In this document: positions 17,069 through 24,404 of the stretch, piece after piece
How the letters are laid out: the number at the start of each line of letters is the position of its first letter
Position numbering within the stretch: the stretch's first letter is position 1
Notes under the pieces: generated by a model
The model's input: the letters and a program-made list of their open reading frames with translations, nothing else
Told to the model about the DNA's origin: nothing
Database searches by the model: none
Program-made: the position numbers and the translations under genes
Source: Alkalimonas cellulosilytica
GTDB taxonomy: Bacteria > Pseudomonadota > Gammaproteobacteria > Enterobacterales > Alteromonadaceae
Assembly: GCF_036325985.1 (NCBI RefSeq)
Contig: NZ_JAUHLI010000017.1
Span: 14,367 to 78,366, forward strand
Direction of reading: 5' to 3'
DNA: 64,000 nt

Positions 17069-17482
17069 ATGAAACTATGGCAAACCCTGGCTTGTGCCGC
17101 TGTTGTCAGCACAGCCGCTCACGCTGATAACGATGTCTTTGTTTACCTGACCAGCTCGTCCTTGCAAACTCAGGGCATGGCGATGGTGCTGGCCAGCCAG
17201 ATGCAACAGCAAGGTGCCAATGTCTCGGTACTGCTGTGTGATGGGGCCGGCGACTTGGCACTCAAAGGCCATGAAAGCCCGACGTTGAAACCAAGAGACG
17301 TCACTCCAGCTCAGTTGCTGCAGCAATTAATGTCTGGTGGCGCCAGTGTCGAGGTGTGCGCGCTCTACTTGCCAAACAAGCCGGCCACTGCCGATGCGCT
17401 GCTCGATGGTGTAACGGCAGCGCAGCCGCCGCGGATTGCTGAAAAGATGCTGAATCCGGCGGTAAAAGTTTTTAGCTTTTAA
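17069..17482 (+). CDS. Periplasmic DsrE-family-like protein
   Basis: A 137-residue protein with a short signal peptide (MKLWQTLACAAVVSTAAHA). The mature part begins DVFVYLTSSSLQTQGMAMVLASQM and contains VSVLLCDGAGDLAL, the layout of DsrE/YchN-type proteins, in which a cysteine after the second strand carries sulfur. A second cysteine follows in VEVCALYL. AAGGAG lies seven bases before the ATG. It is the last gene of the cyd-rhodanese operon and ends at the terminator at 17502. A role in accepting sulfur from the rhodanese is inference from context. Confidence 0.75.
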   Translation: MKLWQTLACAAVVSTAAHADNDVFVYLTSSSLQTQGMAMVLASQMQQQGANVSVLLCDGAGDLALKGHESPTLKPRDVTPAQLLQQLMSGGASVEVCALYLPNKPATADALLDGVTAAQPPRIAEKMLNPAVKVFSF

Positions 17483-17501
17483 TGGCCTGGCCGAGCTCAG
17501 G

Positions 17502-17526
17502 AAAACGGTCTTCGGGCCGTTTTTTT
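17502..17526 (+). terminator. Rho-independent terminator of the cyd-rhodanese-DsrE operon
   Basis: A 9-bp stem with one G-T pair (17502-17510 with 17515-17523) capped by a TTCG tetraloop with a C-G closing pair, followed by a run of T. This is a classic strong terminator. Confidence 0.92.
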
Positions 17527-17601
17527 GCGCAAGCACAAAGCAAAGCCCTGTTCTATAGGGTAAGATATCATTTTAAGTGAAGATGAATATACGAGGTGGG
17601 C

Positions 17602-19212
17602 ATGGCAACAAAGGCGTTCTCGGTTGGAAAAAAATTAACCCTGAGTTTTGGCTTGCTGGCGGTTCTGATGGTAGTGGTCGCAGTGGTCGTGCAGCTGGCA
17701 CAAAACACCATGAATGCTGCCCGCAGTGCCGCAGCTGAAAAGCGAGAACTGTCCATCTTGCAAATGCAGCGGGAAATTGATCACCTGAACTGGGCCAATG
17801 AGCTGGCCAGCAGCATGCTGCTGCAACAACCTTTTCGCGGGCAGCTCGAGCCCACCCAGTGCAATTTTGGCCGCTGGTACGATGCCTTTCGCGCATCCGA
17901 AGCATACACCACGGCAAGTCCTGAACTAAAACGAGCCCTGGATGCGATGGATCGGCCGCACCGTGAGCTGCATGCCTCTGCCAAAGCCATCGTAGCAGCA
18001 AGCCCGCAAGAGCAAATTCGCATTTATCAGCAGCAAACCTTGCAGCACTTGGGTGAGATGCGCGGTTATTTGACACAAGTTGCTGAATTGTTCCAAGCCG
18101 AGCGTGATGCCATTATTGCCAAAGCGGAGCGTTCCGACCGTCGCTCCATGGGCTTGGTCTGGACGGCTATGGCACTTACGATTGTGATTGCCATTGCTTT
18201 GATTTTCTTATTGCGCCGTTTGATTTCAGAGCCGATGAAAACGCTGAAGAACCGTGCTCAGCAAATTGCCGGAGGTGATTTAACCGGTGCGCCTTTGCAA
18301 GTTGCCAGTACCGATGAAGTGGGGATGGCGGCGCTGGCGTTTAATGAGATGCAGCAGCAACTGCATGATTTGATGGCAGGTTTAATCGGCAATGCCAACA
18401 AAGTGGCCGAGCATGCCGCGCATGTGGCGGTGATTACCAGCGAAACCGATCAGGATTTGCAACGTCAGGCCGCTGAAATCGATCAGTTGGCAACTGCCAT
18501 GAATGAAATGGCGGCGACCATTGCCGAGGTCGCCAAGCACGCACAAAACACCTCGACAGCGACGCACGATTCAGAACAACACGCAGAGCAAGGGCAAACC
18601 ATTGTCCGGCGTGTGATTACTGCCATCAGCGACATCGCTGCCGAGGTGGAGCAGGCGTCAGGGACCATTACAACGGTGCAGCAGGAAAGCACCAACATCG
18701 GCGGGATCCTGGATACGATTCAGGCGATTGCCGAGCAAACCAACTTGCTGGCGTTGAATGCGGCCATCGAGGCCGCCCGCGCCGGCGAGCAAGGTCGGGG
18801 CTTTGCGGTGGTGGCCGATGAAGTACGAACCTTAGCGGCCAGAACGCAGCAATCGACGACTGAAATTAAAACCTTGATTGACCGCCTGCAGCAAAGCTCC
18901 GGTGCCGCGGTGGCCACCATGCAAACGGGCGTTGAGAAAGCCAAAGGCGGTGTCGCTCTGGCCGATCAAGCTGGCAGTGCACTGACCGATATCATGAGCT
19001 CTGTCAGTTCCATCACCGATATGACATTGCAAATCGCCAGTGCGACCGAGCAGCAGAGTACTGTGGTGCAGGAGATGGATCAAAATCTGCTGAAGGTAAA
19101 TAGCCTGACAGTAGAAACCAAAGCCCGTTCGCAGCAAGCGGATGCCACTTCCACCGAGCTGGAGCGGATGGCACAAGACCTGCTGGCTTATGGCAAGCGT
19201 TTTAAAATTTAA
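17602..19212 (+). CDS. Methyl-accepting chemotaxis protein with extracytoplasmic CZB-type zinc-binding sensor
   Basis: A 536-residue chemoreceptor. I use ATG 17602, which has GAGG five bases upstream, over an in-frame GTG at 17596. A membrane helix lies at about 16-32, an extracytoplasmic region to about 180, a second helix at about 183-205, then HAMP (EPMKTLKNRAQQIAGGDL) and the signalling domain with the conserved hairpin IAEQTNLLALNAAIEAARAG. The sensor holds His61 (DHLNW), Cys87 (QCNFGRW), His120 and His124 (PHRELH). This is the 3His/1Cys pattern of CZB zinc-binding domains, which sense zinc or hypochlorous acid. CZB domains are more often cytoplasmic, so the periplasmic placement is notable. 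The C-terminus lacks an obvious NWETF-type methylation pentapeptide. Confidence 0.92.
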   Translation: MATKAFSVGKKLTLSFGLLAVLMVVVAVVVQLAQNTMNAARSAAAEKRELSILQMQREIDHLNWANELASSMLLQQPFRGQLEPTQCNFGRWYDAFRASEAYTTASPELKRALDAMDRPHRELHASAKAIVAASPQEQIRIYQQQTLQHLGEMRGYLTQVAELFQAERDAIIAKAERSDRRSMGLVWTAMALTIVIAIALIFLLRRLISEPMKTLKNRAQQIAGGDLTGAPLQVASTDEVGMAALAFNEMQQQLHDLMAGLIGNANKVAEHAAHVAVITSETDQDLQRQAAEIDQLATAMNEMAATIAEVAKHAQNTSTATHDSEQHAEQGQTIVRRVITAISDIAAEVEQASGTITTVQQESTNIGGILDTIQAIAEQTNLLALNAAIEAARAGEQGRGFAVVADEVRTLAARTQQSTTEIKTLIDRLQQSSGAAVATMQTGVEKAKGGVALADQAGSALTDIMSSVSSITDMTLQIASATEQQSTVVQEMDQNLLKVNSLTVETKARSQQADATSTELERMAQDLLAYGKRFKI

Positions 19213-19219
19213 CTCTGCT

Positions 19220-19252
19220 TGCAGGTGCCAACGCGGATTGGCACCTGCATAA
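19220..19252 (+). terminator. Probable terminator after the chemoreceptor gene
   Basis: An 11-bp perfect stem, TGCAGGTGCCA with TGGCACCTGCA (19220-19230 and 19239-19249), loop ACGCGGAT. The following T-run is poor (TAAAAT), so termination efficiency is uncertain. Confidence 0.6.
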
Positions 19253-19264
19253 AATCCGCACTAA

Positions 19265-19281
19265 TTGGTGAAATTCACCAA
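19265..19281. promoter_or_regulatory. Candidate PspF upstream activating site
   Basis: TTGGTGAAATTCACCAA is a perfect 8-bp inverted repeat around one base. It resembles the GTGnAATTnnC-type sites bound by PspF upstream of enterobacterial pspA. It lies about 130 bases before the predicted start at the sigma-54 promoter, within the range for enhancer sites, and A+T-rich DNA suited to bending lies between. Confidence 0.65.
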
Positions 19282-19312
19282 CCTCCTATTTTTCTCTTCG
19301 TGGCAAGGCTGG

Positions 19313-19333
19313 TCCAGAAATGAGTTTTCTGGA
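19313..19333. promoter_or_regulatory. Second inverted repeat upstream of pspA
   Basis: TCCAGAAA, TGAGT, TTTCTGGA: a perfect 8-bp inverted repeat, 21 bases in all, between the PspF-type site and the sigma-54 promoter. Its sequence is unlike the PspF-type site, so it may bind another factor or be a hairpin left from the upstream gene. Confidence 0.35.
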
Positions 19334-19377
19334 TTTGATGTTATTGATTTAAAATGAAAAATTAATTTTAGGCAGAT

Positions 19378-19394
19378 TTGGCACGGCTCTTGAA
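19378..19394 (+). promoter_or_regulatory. Sigma-54 promoter of pspA
   Basis: TTGGCACG, GCTC, TTGAA matches the sigma-54 consensus TTGGCACG-N4-TTGCA except that the -12 GC is GA. The GG at 19380-19381 and the G at 19392 are ten bases apart as required. Predicted start is near 19405, 39 bases before the pspA ATG. Confidence 0.8.
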
Positions 19395-19443
19395 GTGCTA
19401 TTGGGACATCACTTACTCCAGGTAGAAAAAAAAGGAAAATCCC

Positions 19444-20130
19444 ATGAATGCACTGAACCGTTTTACCGATATCATCAATGCCAATCTGCACGCCCTGCTG
19501 GATAAAGCCGAGCAGCCGGAGAAAATGCTGCGTTTGCTGGTACAGCAAATGGAAGACTCTTTGGCCGAATTGCGTACCCTGGCTGCTGAACACATTGCGG
19601 CTCGCAAACAGTTGCAACGCCAGCTGCAGCATCTGGATGCATCGGTGATGGACTGGCAGCAAAAAGCCGAGCGGGCATTAGCGCACGGTAAAGAAGATTT
19701 AGCCCGGGCTGCGCTGGCTGAGCGGTTGGCTGCTGAAACAAAGCGCAGCAGCGTGCAGCAGGAAGAAACGCAAAGTCAGTCGCGGCTGGCCGATATTGAA
19801 GGCGATATCAGCCGTTTGCAAAGCAAGCTCAATGAAGCGCGGCAGCGTTATCAGCAAACACAACGCCGGGCAGATTGCACTGAGGTGCGGTTGCAGGTGC
19901 AAAGCAAGCAGCATCAACACAAAGTCACCGAGGCCCTGCATAAGTTCGAGCGTTACGAGCAAAAAATCGATGGTCTGGAAGCCCAGCTGGAAGCGATGGA
20001 TCTGGGGCGTTCAGCCAGCAGCACGTCGTTGAAACAACAATTTCAGAGCCTGGAGCAGCAAGAGGCCATTGAGCAGGCGCTGGCGGCACTGAAACAAAAA
20101 CAGCCGCATAAGGAGACAAGCCATGCGTAA
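19444..20130 (+). CDS. pspA: Phage shock protein A (PspA/IM30 family)
   Basis: A 228-residue, almost wholly helical coiled-coil protein that binds stressed inner membrane and, in enterics, restrains the activator PspF. The N-terminus MNALNRFTDIINANLHALLD is the amphipathic membrane-binding helix. PEKMLRLLVQQMEDSL is the strongly conserved PspA signature that follows. Glutamine-rich helices fill the rest. AAGGA precedes the ATG. A sigma-54 promoter and a PspF-type site lie upstream, but no pspF is divergent here; the neighbour is a chemoreceptor gene. It overlaps the next gene by eight bases. Confidence 0.93.
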   Translation: MNALNRFTDIINANLHALLDKAEQPEKMLRLLVQQMEDSLAELRTLAAEHIAARKQLQRQLQHLDASVMDWQQKAERALAHGKEDLARAALAERLAAETKRSSVQQEETQSQSRLADIEGDISRLQSKLNEARQRYQQTQRRADCTEVRLQVQSKQHQHKVTEALHKFERYEQKIDGLEAQLEAMDLGRSASSTSLKQQFQSLEQQEAIEQALAALKQKQPHKETSHA

Positions 20131-20440
20131 TGTATTGATTGCTTTTGCGCTGCTGGTGGCGATTGTCTGGCTTGGGCCAGCACTGCTGGCCTTTGTAGGC
20201 GCTCTTCTGGTAGGCGGTGTGGTGATGATTTTTGATGTGTTGATCGCTGCTGTAGTGGTGCTCTGTCTGGCCGGCCTCGCTTACTTACTGGGTACTGTGC
20301 TGCTGAACAGCCTGCTGCTTGGCGTAGTGTTGGCAGGAATCGTGCTGCTGGTAGTAGGCTTTAGTGTCCTTTGGCCTTTGTTACTGCTGCTGGCATTGGT
20401 GTGGTTGGTAAGCAGCCGCTCTCCACGCCGTTTGGCTTGA
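20123..20440 (+). CDS. Very hydrophobic small membrane protein co-transcribed with pspA
   Basis: A 105-residue protein made almost entirely of hydrophobic residues, enough for three or four helices, with a short basic tail (SSRSPRRLA). It starts inside pspA (eight-base overlap), so expression is coupled. It is neither PspB nor PspC: there is no PspC-domain aromatic pattern and no charged cytoplasmic helix as in PspB. It may take the place of the membrane sensor or effector of the Psp response. I do not recognise the family. Confidence 0.7.
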   Translation: MRNVLIAFALLVAIVWLGPALLAFVGALLVGGVVMIFDVLIAAVVVLCLAGLAYLLGTVLLNSLLLGVVLAGIVLLVVGFSVLWPLLLLLALVWLVSSRSPRRLA

Positions 20441-20449
20441 TCCCCCCTG

Positions 20450-20482
20450 CAGACCAGCCATCGTGCTGGTCTGACTCTTTTT
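20450..20482 (+). terminator. Rho-independent terminator of the pspA operon
   Basis: A perfect 9-bp stem CAGACCAGC/GCTGGTCTG (20450-20458 with 20465-20473), loop CATCGT, then ACTCTTTTT. It begins ten bases after the membrane-protein stop codon. Confidence 0.88.
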
Positions 20483-20637
20483 AGTCGTATCCGCTGATCT
20501 AGAGGCGACTTAGGTATATACTGGTTGCCAACAGCACCGACAGAGTGACTGTATTTTGATGAGTGGCACATTACACTCACCTGCAAGACAATGTCAGCGA
20601 CCTCAAGCAACCGAATCGATAGCAATGAGGATTGAGA

Positions 20638-21009
20638 ATGCGACTCAAAACATTTGTGTGCACCGTACTACTAAGCTTATCTACAGCGGCGATGGCCCAC
20701 TCCGATCGCCCCGATCATTTTGAAGGTTTACCAGCCAATACGCTGACTGAAGCCGTGCAAAATTTTTCTGCCTACAATGCCAAGCTGGCAGCGCTGGTGG
20801 CGCAGGACACCCTGACCCCGCATCAGCTGCACGAAGTGCATCAACTGACCTACACCCTGGAAAATGCGCTGGAGAAAATGCGCGCCGAGTTGGCAGAGCT
20901 TGCCGAGGTGCTGGAGGAAGTGCATGTCGCGTCCGAGTACAGCGATGCCGCTAAGGTGAAAGCCCGGGGGCAGGTTTACTTAGACACAGCACGTAAGCTG
21001 GTGCCTTAA
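20638..21009 (+). CDS. Small secreted DUF6746-like protein
   Basis: A 123-residue protein. ATG 20638 has GAGG seven bases upstream and is preferred over a TTG six bases earlier. The signal peptide is MRLKTFVCTVLLSLSTAAMA, cleaved before HSDRPDHFEG. The mature protein is helical and acidic (NALEKMRAELAELAEVLEEV). From memory it matches the DUF6746 type of small periplasmic proteins; no function is known to me. It stands alone after the pspA terminator and is convergent with yheU. Confidence 0.75.
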   Translation: MRLKTFVCTVLLSLSTAAMAHSDRPDHFEGLPANTLTEAVQNFSAYNAKLAALVAQDTLTPHQLHEVHQLTYTLENALEKMRAELAELAEVLEEVHVASEYSDAAKVKARGQVYLDTARKLVP

Positions 21010-21021
21010 TCACAGTCATCA

Positions 21022-21050
21022 CAGTAAGAGCAGCTCAGCTGCCCTTACTG
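21022..21050. terminator. Hairpin between the convergent DUF6746-like gene and yheU
   Basis: CAGTAAG/CTTACTG outer stem and GCAGC/GCTGC inner stem with a TCA loop, separated by one mismatch. It reaches the end of yheU. No T-run follows in either direction, so its role as terminator is only suggested by position. Confidence 0.4.
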
Positions 21051-21266
21051 CTCGTTAAACTGCTGTTTCGACATCAGATTGACGGTTTCATGCAGTTCAG
21101 AAAACACCAGTACGACTTCACCGGACTGCAGTTGTGCTCGGACCTGAGCTACTTTTTGCGCTAGCGATATTTCCTGCTCGCCATAGTCTGTGCCCTCACG
21201 CAATACATAGTATTCGATCAAATTGTTCAGCGTCTCTGCCTCAAGCTGTTGCCAGGGAATAATCAC
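21045..21266 (-). CDS. yheU: YheU family protein (UPF0270)
   Basis: A 73-residue cytoplasmic protein that closely follows E. coli YheU: MIIPWQQLEAETLNNLIEYY, then VLREGTDYGEQEISLAQKV and VFSELHETVNLM. The function of the family is unknown. It starts inside the yheT stop (ATGA overlap), the same gene order as in E. coli (yheT-yheU). Confidence 0.93.
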   Translation of the reverse strand: MIIPWQQLEAETLNNLIEYYVLREGTDYGEQEISLAQKVAQVRAQLQSGEVVLVFSELHETVNLMSKQQFNEQ

Positions 21267-22288
21267 TGCTTCAGTACCTCTTGGAAAAATAGCGGGATCC
21301 GCTGGTTCAGCCAGAACACCGGCTTCAATGGGTTGCGGCCACTGACAAAGCCAACATGGCCGCCTGAAGGCCAGGCTTCATGAAGCACCAGCTCCGGTAG
21401 CTCTGCCTGGTTTGGCACCACGTCAGGAGCAAGAAAAGGATCGTCTGCGGCATGGATAATCAGGCTGGGCACCCGGATTGCGGGTAAAAACTGCCGGCCA
21501 CTGGCGCGCTGATAGTAATCGGCGGCATTTAAAAAACCATGCAAGGGTGCGGTAAAGCCATCGTCGAAGGCTTCAATGCTGCGCATACGCTGTACGGTCT
21601 GGTGCGAAAGTGGAATAGGGAAGTCGGCAAAGCGTTGCAGCTTTTGCAGCGCGCTTTGTTTCAGCTGGCGCAGCAGGTAGCGCTGATACAGCTTGCTAAA
21701 ACCCTGATTGATGCGTTTGGCGCTACTGGCGAGTGCCAGTGGGGCACAGACTGCCACAGCAGCACGCAACGGATTTTGCTGGTGCTGCTCACCGCAGTAT
21801 TTCATCAGTACATTGCCACCCAGCGAAAAGCCTACGGCCAGCAGCTGAGTGCCAGGGTAGCGTTGCTGCAAAAGTTGCAGCACGAAACGCAGATCTTCGG
21901 TCTCGCCGGAGTGGTAAGCACGGGGTAATTGATTGGGCCGGCTGCCACAACCACGGAAGTGCATCAGCACCACAGGCCAATCCAGCTGCTGAAAAGCAGC
22001 AAACATGCCCTGTACATAATGGCTGTGCCGGTTACCGGCCAGGCCATGCAGCAGCACCACCAAGGGCCCCTGGTAATCGGCGTTCAGGCTTTGACTCCAG
22101 CACAGCTCCAACTCATCGCCATCCGCCAGCGGCAGCCACTCAGTGGTTAAACTGCCTTGATAGCGTGGATGCAGGTATTTGGCTGCCAGTGTTTGTAAAT
22201 GGCCGCCTGGTAGCCACCAGGCAGGCCGGAAGGTAGGGCGTCGCAAGTCAGGGAGCCTTGTTTTGTCATTGATGATGTTCTGCAACAA
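21263..22288 (-). CDS. yheT: YheT-like alpha/beta hydrolase
   Basis: About 341 residues of an alpha/beta hydrolase of the YheT/ABHD1-3 type. GGHLQTLAAKYL near the N-terminus, LLHGLAGNRHSHYVQGM, the nucleophile in VGFSLGGNVLMKYCG, HAADDPFLA for the aspartate and GGHVGFVSG for the histidine are all in order. The start is uncertain: TTG 22288 has AGG six bases upstream, while the frame stays open to another TTG at 22357. No ATG offers a better choice. It overlaps yheU by four bases. Substrate unknown; carboxylesterase or lipase activity is likely. Confidence 0.88.
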   Translation of the reverse strand: MLQNIINDKTRLPDLRRPTFRPAWWLPGGHLQTLAAKYLHPRYQGSLTTEWLPLADGDELELCWSQSLNADYQGPLVVLLHGLAGNRHSHYVQGMFAAFQQLDWPVVLMHFRGCGSRPNQLPRAYHSGETEDLRFVLQLLQQRYPGTQLLAVGFSLGGNVLMKYCGEQHQQNPLRAAVAVCAPLALASSAKRINQGFSKLYQRYLLRQLKQSALQKLQRFADFPIPLSHQTVQRMRSIEAFDDGFTAPLHGFLNAADYYQRASGRQFLPAIRVPSLIIHAADDPFLAPDVVPNQAELPELVLHEAWPSGGHVGFVSGRNPLKPVFWLNQRIPLFFQEVLKQ

Positions 22289-22410
22289 AGTGTACCTGTT
22301 TTTACCGGGAAACTCTCGGCAGATTGCTATCACTCTTAATTTACATTTGTTGTTCAATTGGCCTGTTTTTTGTTGTATGGTTGCGGTGTCAAATCAAAGG
22401 AGTGTTGAGT

Positions 22411-22983
22411 ATGCGACGACGTGTGATGTTAACAATGGCATTTCTCGGGGCTGGATTATTTTCTACAGCGGCAATGGCCAGCGAGCCAGACAACAGCCAT
22501 CGAATTGGGGCGAATTTCTTTTGGGGCTCTACCAAGGTCGTCGATCCTGAATCGGAACGGGAGCAAAACTTTTCAGATTTTAATGGTTACAACCTGTTTT
22601 ATCGTTACCAATGGGATCCTCAATATGGTGTTGAACTGGCCTACCGTCAGGGCTCAATGGGCATTGGAAGTGTGGCCTCTAACATTTTTATTGGTGAGCT
22701 GGAAGACATCGATTACCGCGCCATCAGCATCAGTGGATATGCCGGCTACCCGGTAACGCAACAGCAGCAGCTCTACGCAAAGCTAGGTCTTAGCCAAAAT
22801 CGGGTGGCGATGCAGTATCGCACTCGTCGCTTTAGTGAAACTGAGGTTGGCGTCATTGGTGCAGTTGGCTGGCAGTATCAGTTTACCAATGGGCTGGGCG
22901 TTCAAACTGAAGCCAGCTATAGCTCTGGTAAAACCTTTAAATCCTTTGGTTCTTTGCTGTTTGGTCTGAATTACCGCTTTTAA
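22411..22983 (+). CDS. Outer-membrane beta-barrel (porin-like) protein
   Basis: A 190-residue protein started at ATG 22411 with AAGGAG eight bases before it. Signal peptide MRRRVMLTMAFLGAGLFSTAAMA. The mature part shows alternating hydrophobic beta-strands rich in Tyr, Gly and Ser (YNLFYRYQWDPQYGVELAYR) and ends in phenylalanine (LLFGLNYRF), the usual Bam signal of outer-membrane barrels. Its size fits an eight-stranded barrel of the OmpA/OmpW/Ail sort. It stands alone; the next gene is convergent with eight bases between. Confidence 0.82.
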   Translation: MRRRVMLTMAFLGAGLFSTAAMASEPDNSHRIGANFFWGSTKVVDPESEREQNFSDFNGYNLFYRYQWDPQYGVELAYRQGSMGIGSVASNIFIGELEDIDYRAISISGYAGYPVTQQQQLYAKLGLSQNRVAMQYRTRRFSETEVGVIGAVGWQYQFTNGLGVQTEASYSSGKTFKSFGSLLFGLNYRF

Positions 22984-22991
22984 GCCTGACA

Positions 22992-23735
22992 TTACTGGTG
23001 AGTATACTGCTCGATCAGGGCTTGAATCACGCCCTGAACGCGCAGCAGTTCCAGCTCTTGTTGCAGCCTTGCGGTCAACTCAGCTGGAAAGTCGGGGTGC
23101 AGTGCCAGATAGTTGTCGCCTACATTGCGCAACTTAAATAAGGCCTCTGCACTGTCCTCCGGTGCACCGTACTGTTGCAGCCAGCTGCGGACTGAGCGGG
23201 GCGAGCCAACCAATAAATCGACCCGCTTGGCCAGAAACAAGGGGACCGGCTCCGGCTTGGTGGTAAAGTCCAGCATATTGACGCCATACTCAAAGCCATG
23301 GCGTTTGAAATAGCTTTCGTACACATCGCCACGCGCTACCGCCAGCCGGTAGGCTTTGGCCTCTTCCAGGTTGGTCGGGTTGACGTCGCTGCGCCCTTTC
23401 AGGCGAAATAAATAACCCCAATCCGAGGCAATAGGCCCTACCCACTGAAACAGCGACTCACGCTCTTCCGTGCGGGAGGTAGAGAATACACCGCTGTAGG
23501 GTTGCTGCTGAGCATTATCAAAGGCCCGGCGCCATGGCAACAGTTCAATCCGGCAACTTAGCTCAGCGCGCTGGCACAATAAACGCATCAATTCGACATT
23601 GATCCCATCCACGGTATCGCCATGCAGATAGCTGTAGGGTGGCAGATGCTCGGTATAGAGTCTGATTTCTTTGGCTGCAGGCTCTGCTGCCCCAAGGGCA
23701 CTGCTAAAACAAGCTACAAACAACCACCAACGCAT
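22992..23735 (-). CDS. Periplasmic solute-binding protein, family 3 (amino-acid-type)
   Basis: A 247-residue protein started at ATG 23735 (GGAG seven bases upstream). Signal peptide MRWWLFVACFSSALGA. The mature protein begins with EIRLYTEHLPPYSYLHGD and contains GINVELMRLLCQRAEL and LPWRRAFDNAQ, the pattern of single-domain SBP_bac_3 proteins common in Alteromonadales and not linked to an ABC transporter. No permease or ATPase gene is next to it, so it may act as a sensor or be an orphan receptor. A related lipoprotein is at 40794-41681. Confidence 0.82.
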   Translation of the reverse strand: MRWWLFVACFSSALGAAEPAAKEIRLYTEHLPPYSYLHGDTVDGINVELMRLLCQRAELSCRIELLPWRRAFDNAQQQPYSGVFSTSRTEERESLFQWVGPIASDWGYLFRLKGRSDVNPTNLEEAKAYRLAVARGDVYESYFKRHGFEYGVNMLDFTTKPEPVPLFLAKRVDLLVGSPRSVRSWLQQYGAPEDSAEALFKLRNVGDNYLALHPDFPAELTARLQQELELLRVQGVIQALIEQYTHQ

Positions 23736-23844
23736 CGCTTTTCTCCTTGGTACCTTGTTAACCAGCATACAGCACTGCGCTGTTCTTCAGCAAGGGACAA
23801 GCAGGATTCGCTCTGGCATGAAAATGGCGTTAAGATGAAAGAAA

Positions 23845-24387
23845 ATGAGCAAAAGAGCAGATTACCTGATGAAACGCAGAGCCTTTTTAAGCCTTGCCGT
23901 TGCAACACCTGTAGTGCTTTGGACTGGTGTGCATGTTGGGTCTATGCTGCGGCGACCGTCTTTGTTGGCTTTAACCAATCAGTTGGAGCGCTTACCGTTA
24001 GCGCAATTACATACACTGGGGGACTGGGGAGTGAGTGAAATTTTCCAGCACTGTGCCCAAAGTGTCCGGTATTCGCGGATTGGCTATCCGGAGCAGCGTT
24101 CCCGGCTGTTTCAACTGACCATTGGAGCAACAGCTCTGGCAGCCTTTAGTACCGCCGGTAAGATGCAGCACCCGTTGAATGAGCCCTTACCCGGTGCTCC
24201 CGCCCTGCGCGCCAGTGTACCTGTGGATGTCGCCCAGGCCGAGCTGATTTCAGAGCTGGAGCAGTTTATGCGCTGGCAGGGGCGGCTGGCCCCGCACTTT
24301 GCCTATGGCCGTTTAAGTAAGGCGCAGTATTACAATGCGCATTGGCTGCACCTGCAGGATCACCTGCAGGAAATCGTATTGGTCTAG
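23845..24387 (+). CDS. DUF1569-like protein with possible Tat signal
   Basis: A 180-residue protein. Two starts are possible: ATG 23845, or ATG 23869, which gives MKRRAFLSLAVATPVVLWTG, a good Tat-type signal with twin arginines. I list the longer form. The mature part (FSTAGKMQHPLNEPLPGAPAL, then LISELEQFMRWQGRLAPHFAYGRLSKAQYYNAHWLHLQDHL) matches the DUF1569/DinB-like four-helix proteins, with histidines that could bind metal. Function unknown. It stands alone between genes on the other strand. Confidence 0.72.
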   Translation: MSKRADYLMKRRAFLSLAVATPVVLWTGVHVGSMLRRPSLLALTNQLERLPLAQLHTLGDWGVSEIFQHCAQSVRYSRIGYPEQRSRLFQLTIGATALAAFSTAGKMQHPLNEPLPGAPALRASVPVDVAQAELISELEQFMRWQGRLAPHFAYGRLSKAQYYNAHWLHLQDHLQEIVLV

Positions 24388-24404
24388 AAACTGGCTCTGC
24401 CTGG

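Noticed and set aside
17043..17072. Nine-codon frame overlapping the DsrE-like start (ATGA)
   Set aside because: It lies in the tandem repeat and has no ribosome site of its own; it is probably chance.
17573..18076. Reverse frame antisense to the chemoreceptor
   Set aside because: No domain, no start signal, and it lies inside a clear coding gene.
21733..22236. Forward frame antisense to yheT
   Set aside because: The reverse-strand hydrolase is clear, and this frame has no ribosome site or recognisable domain.
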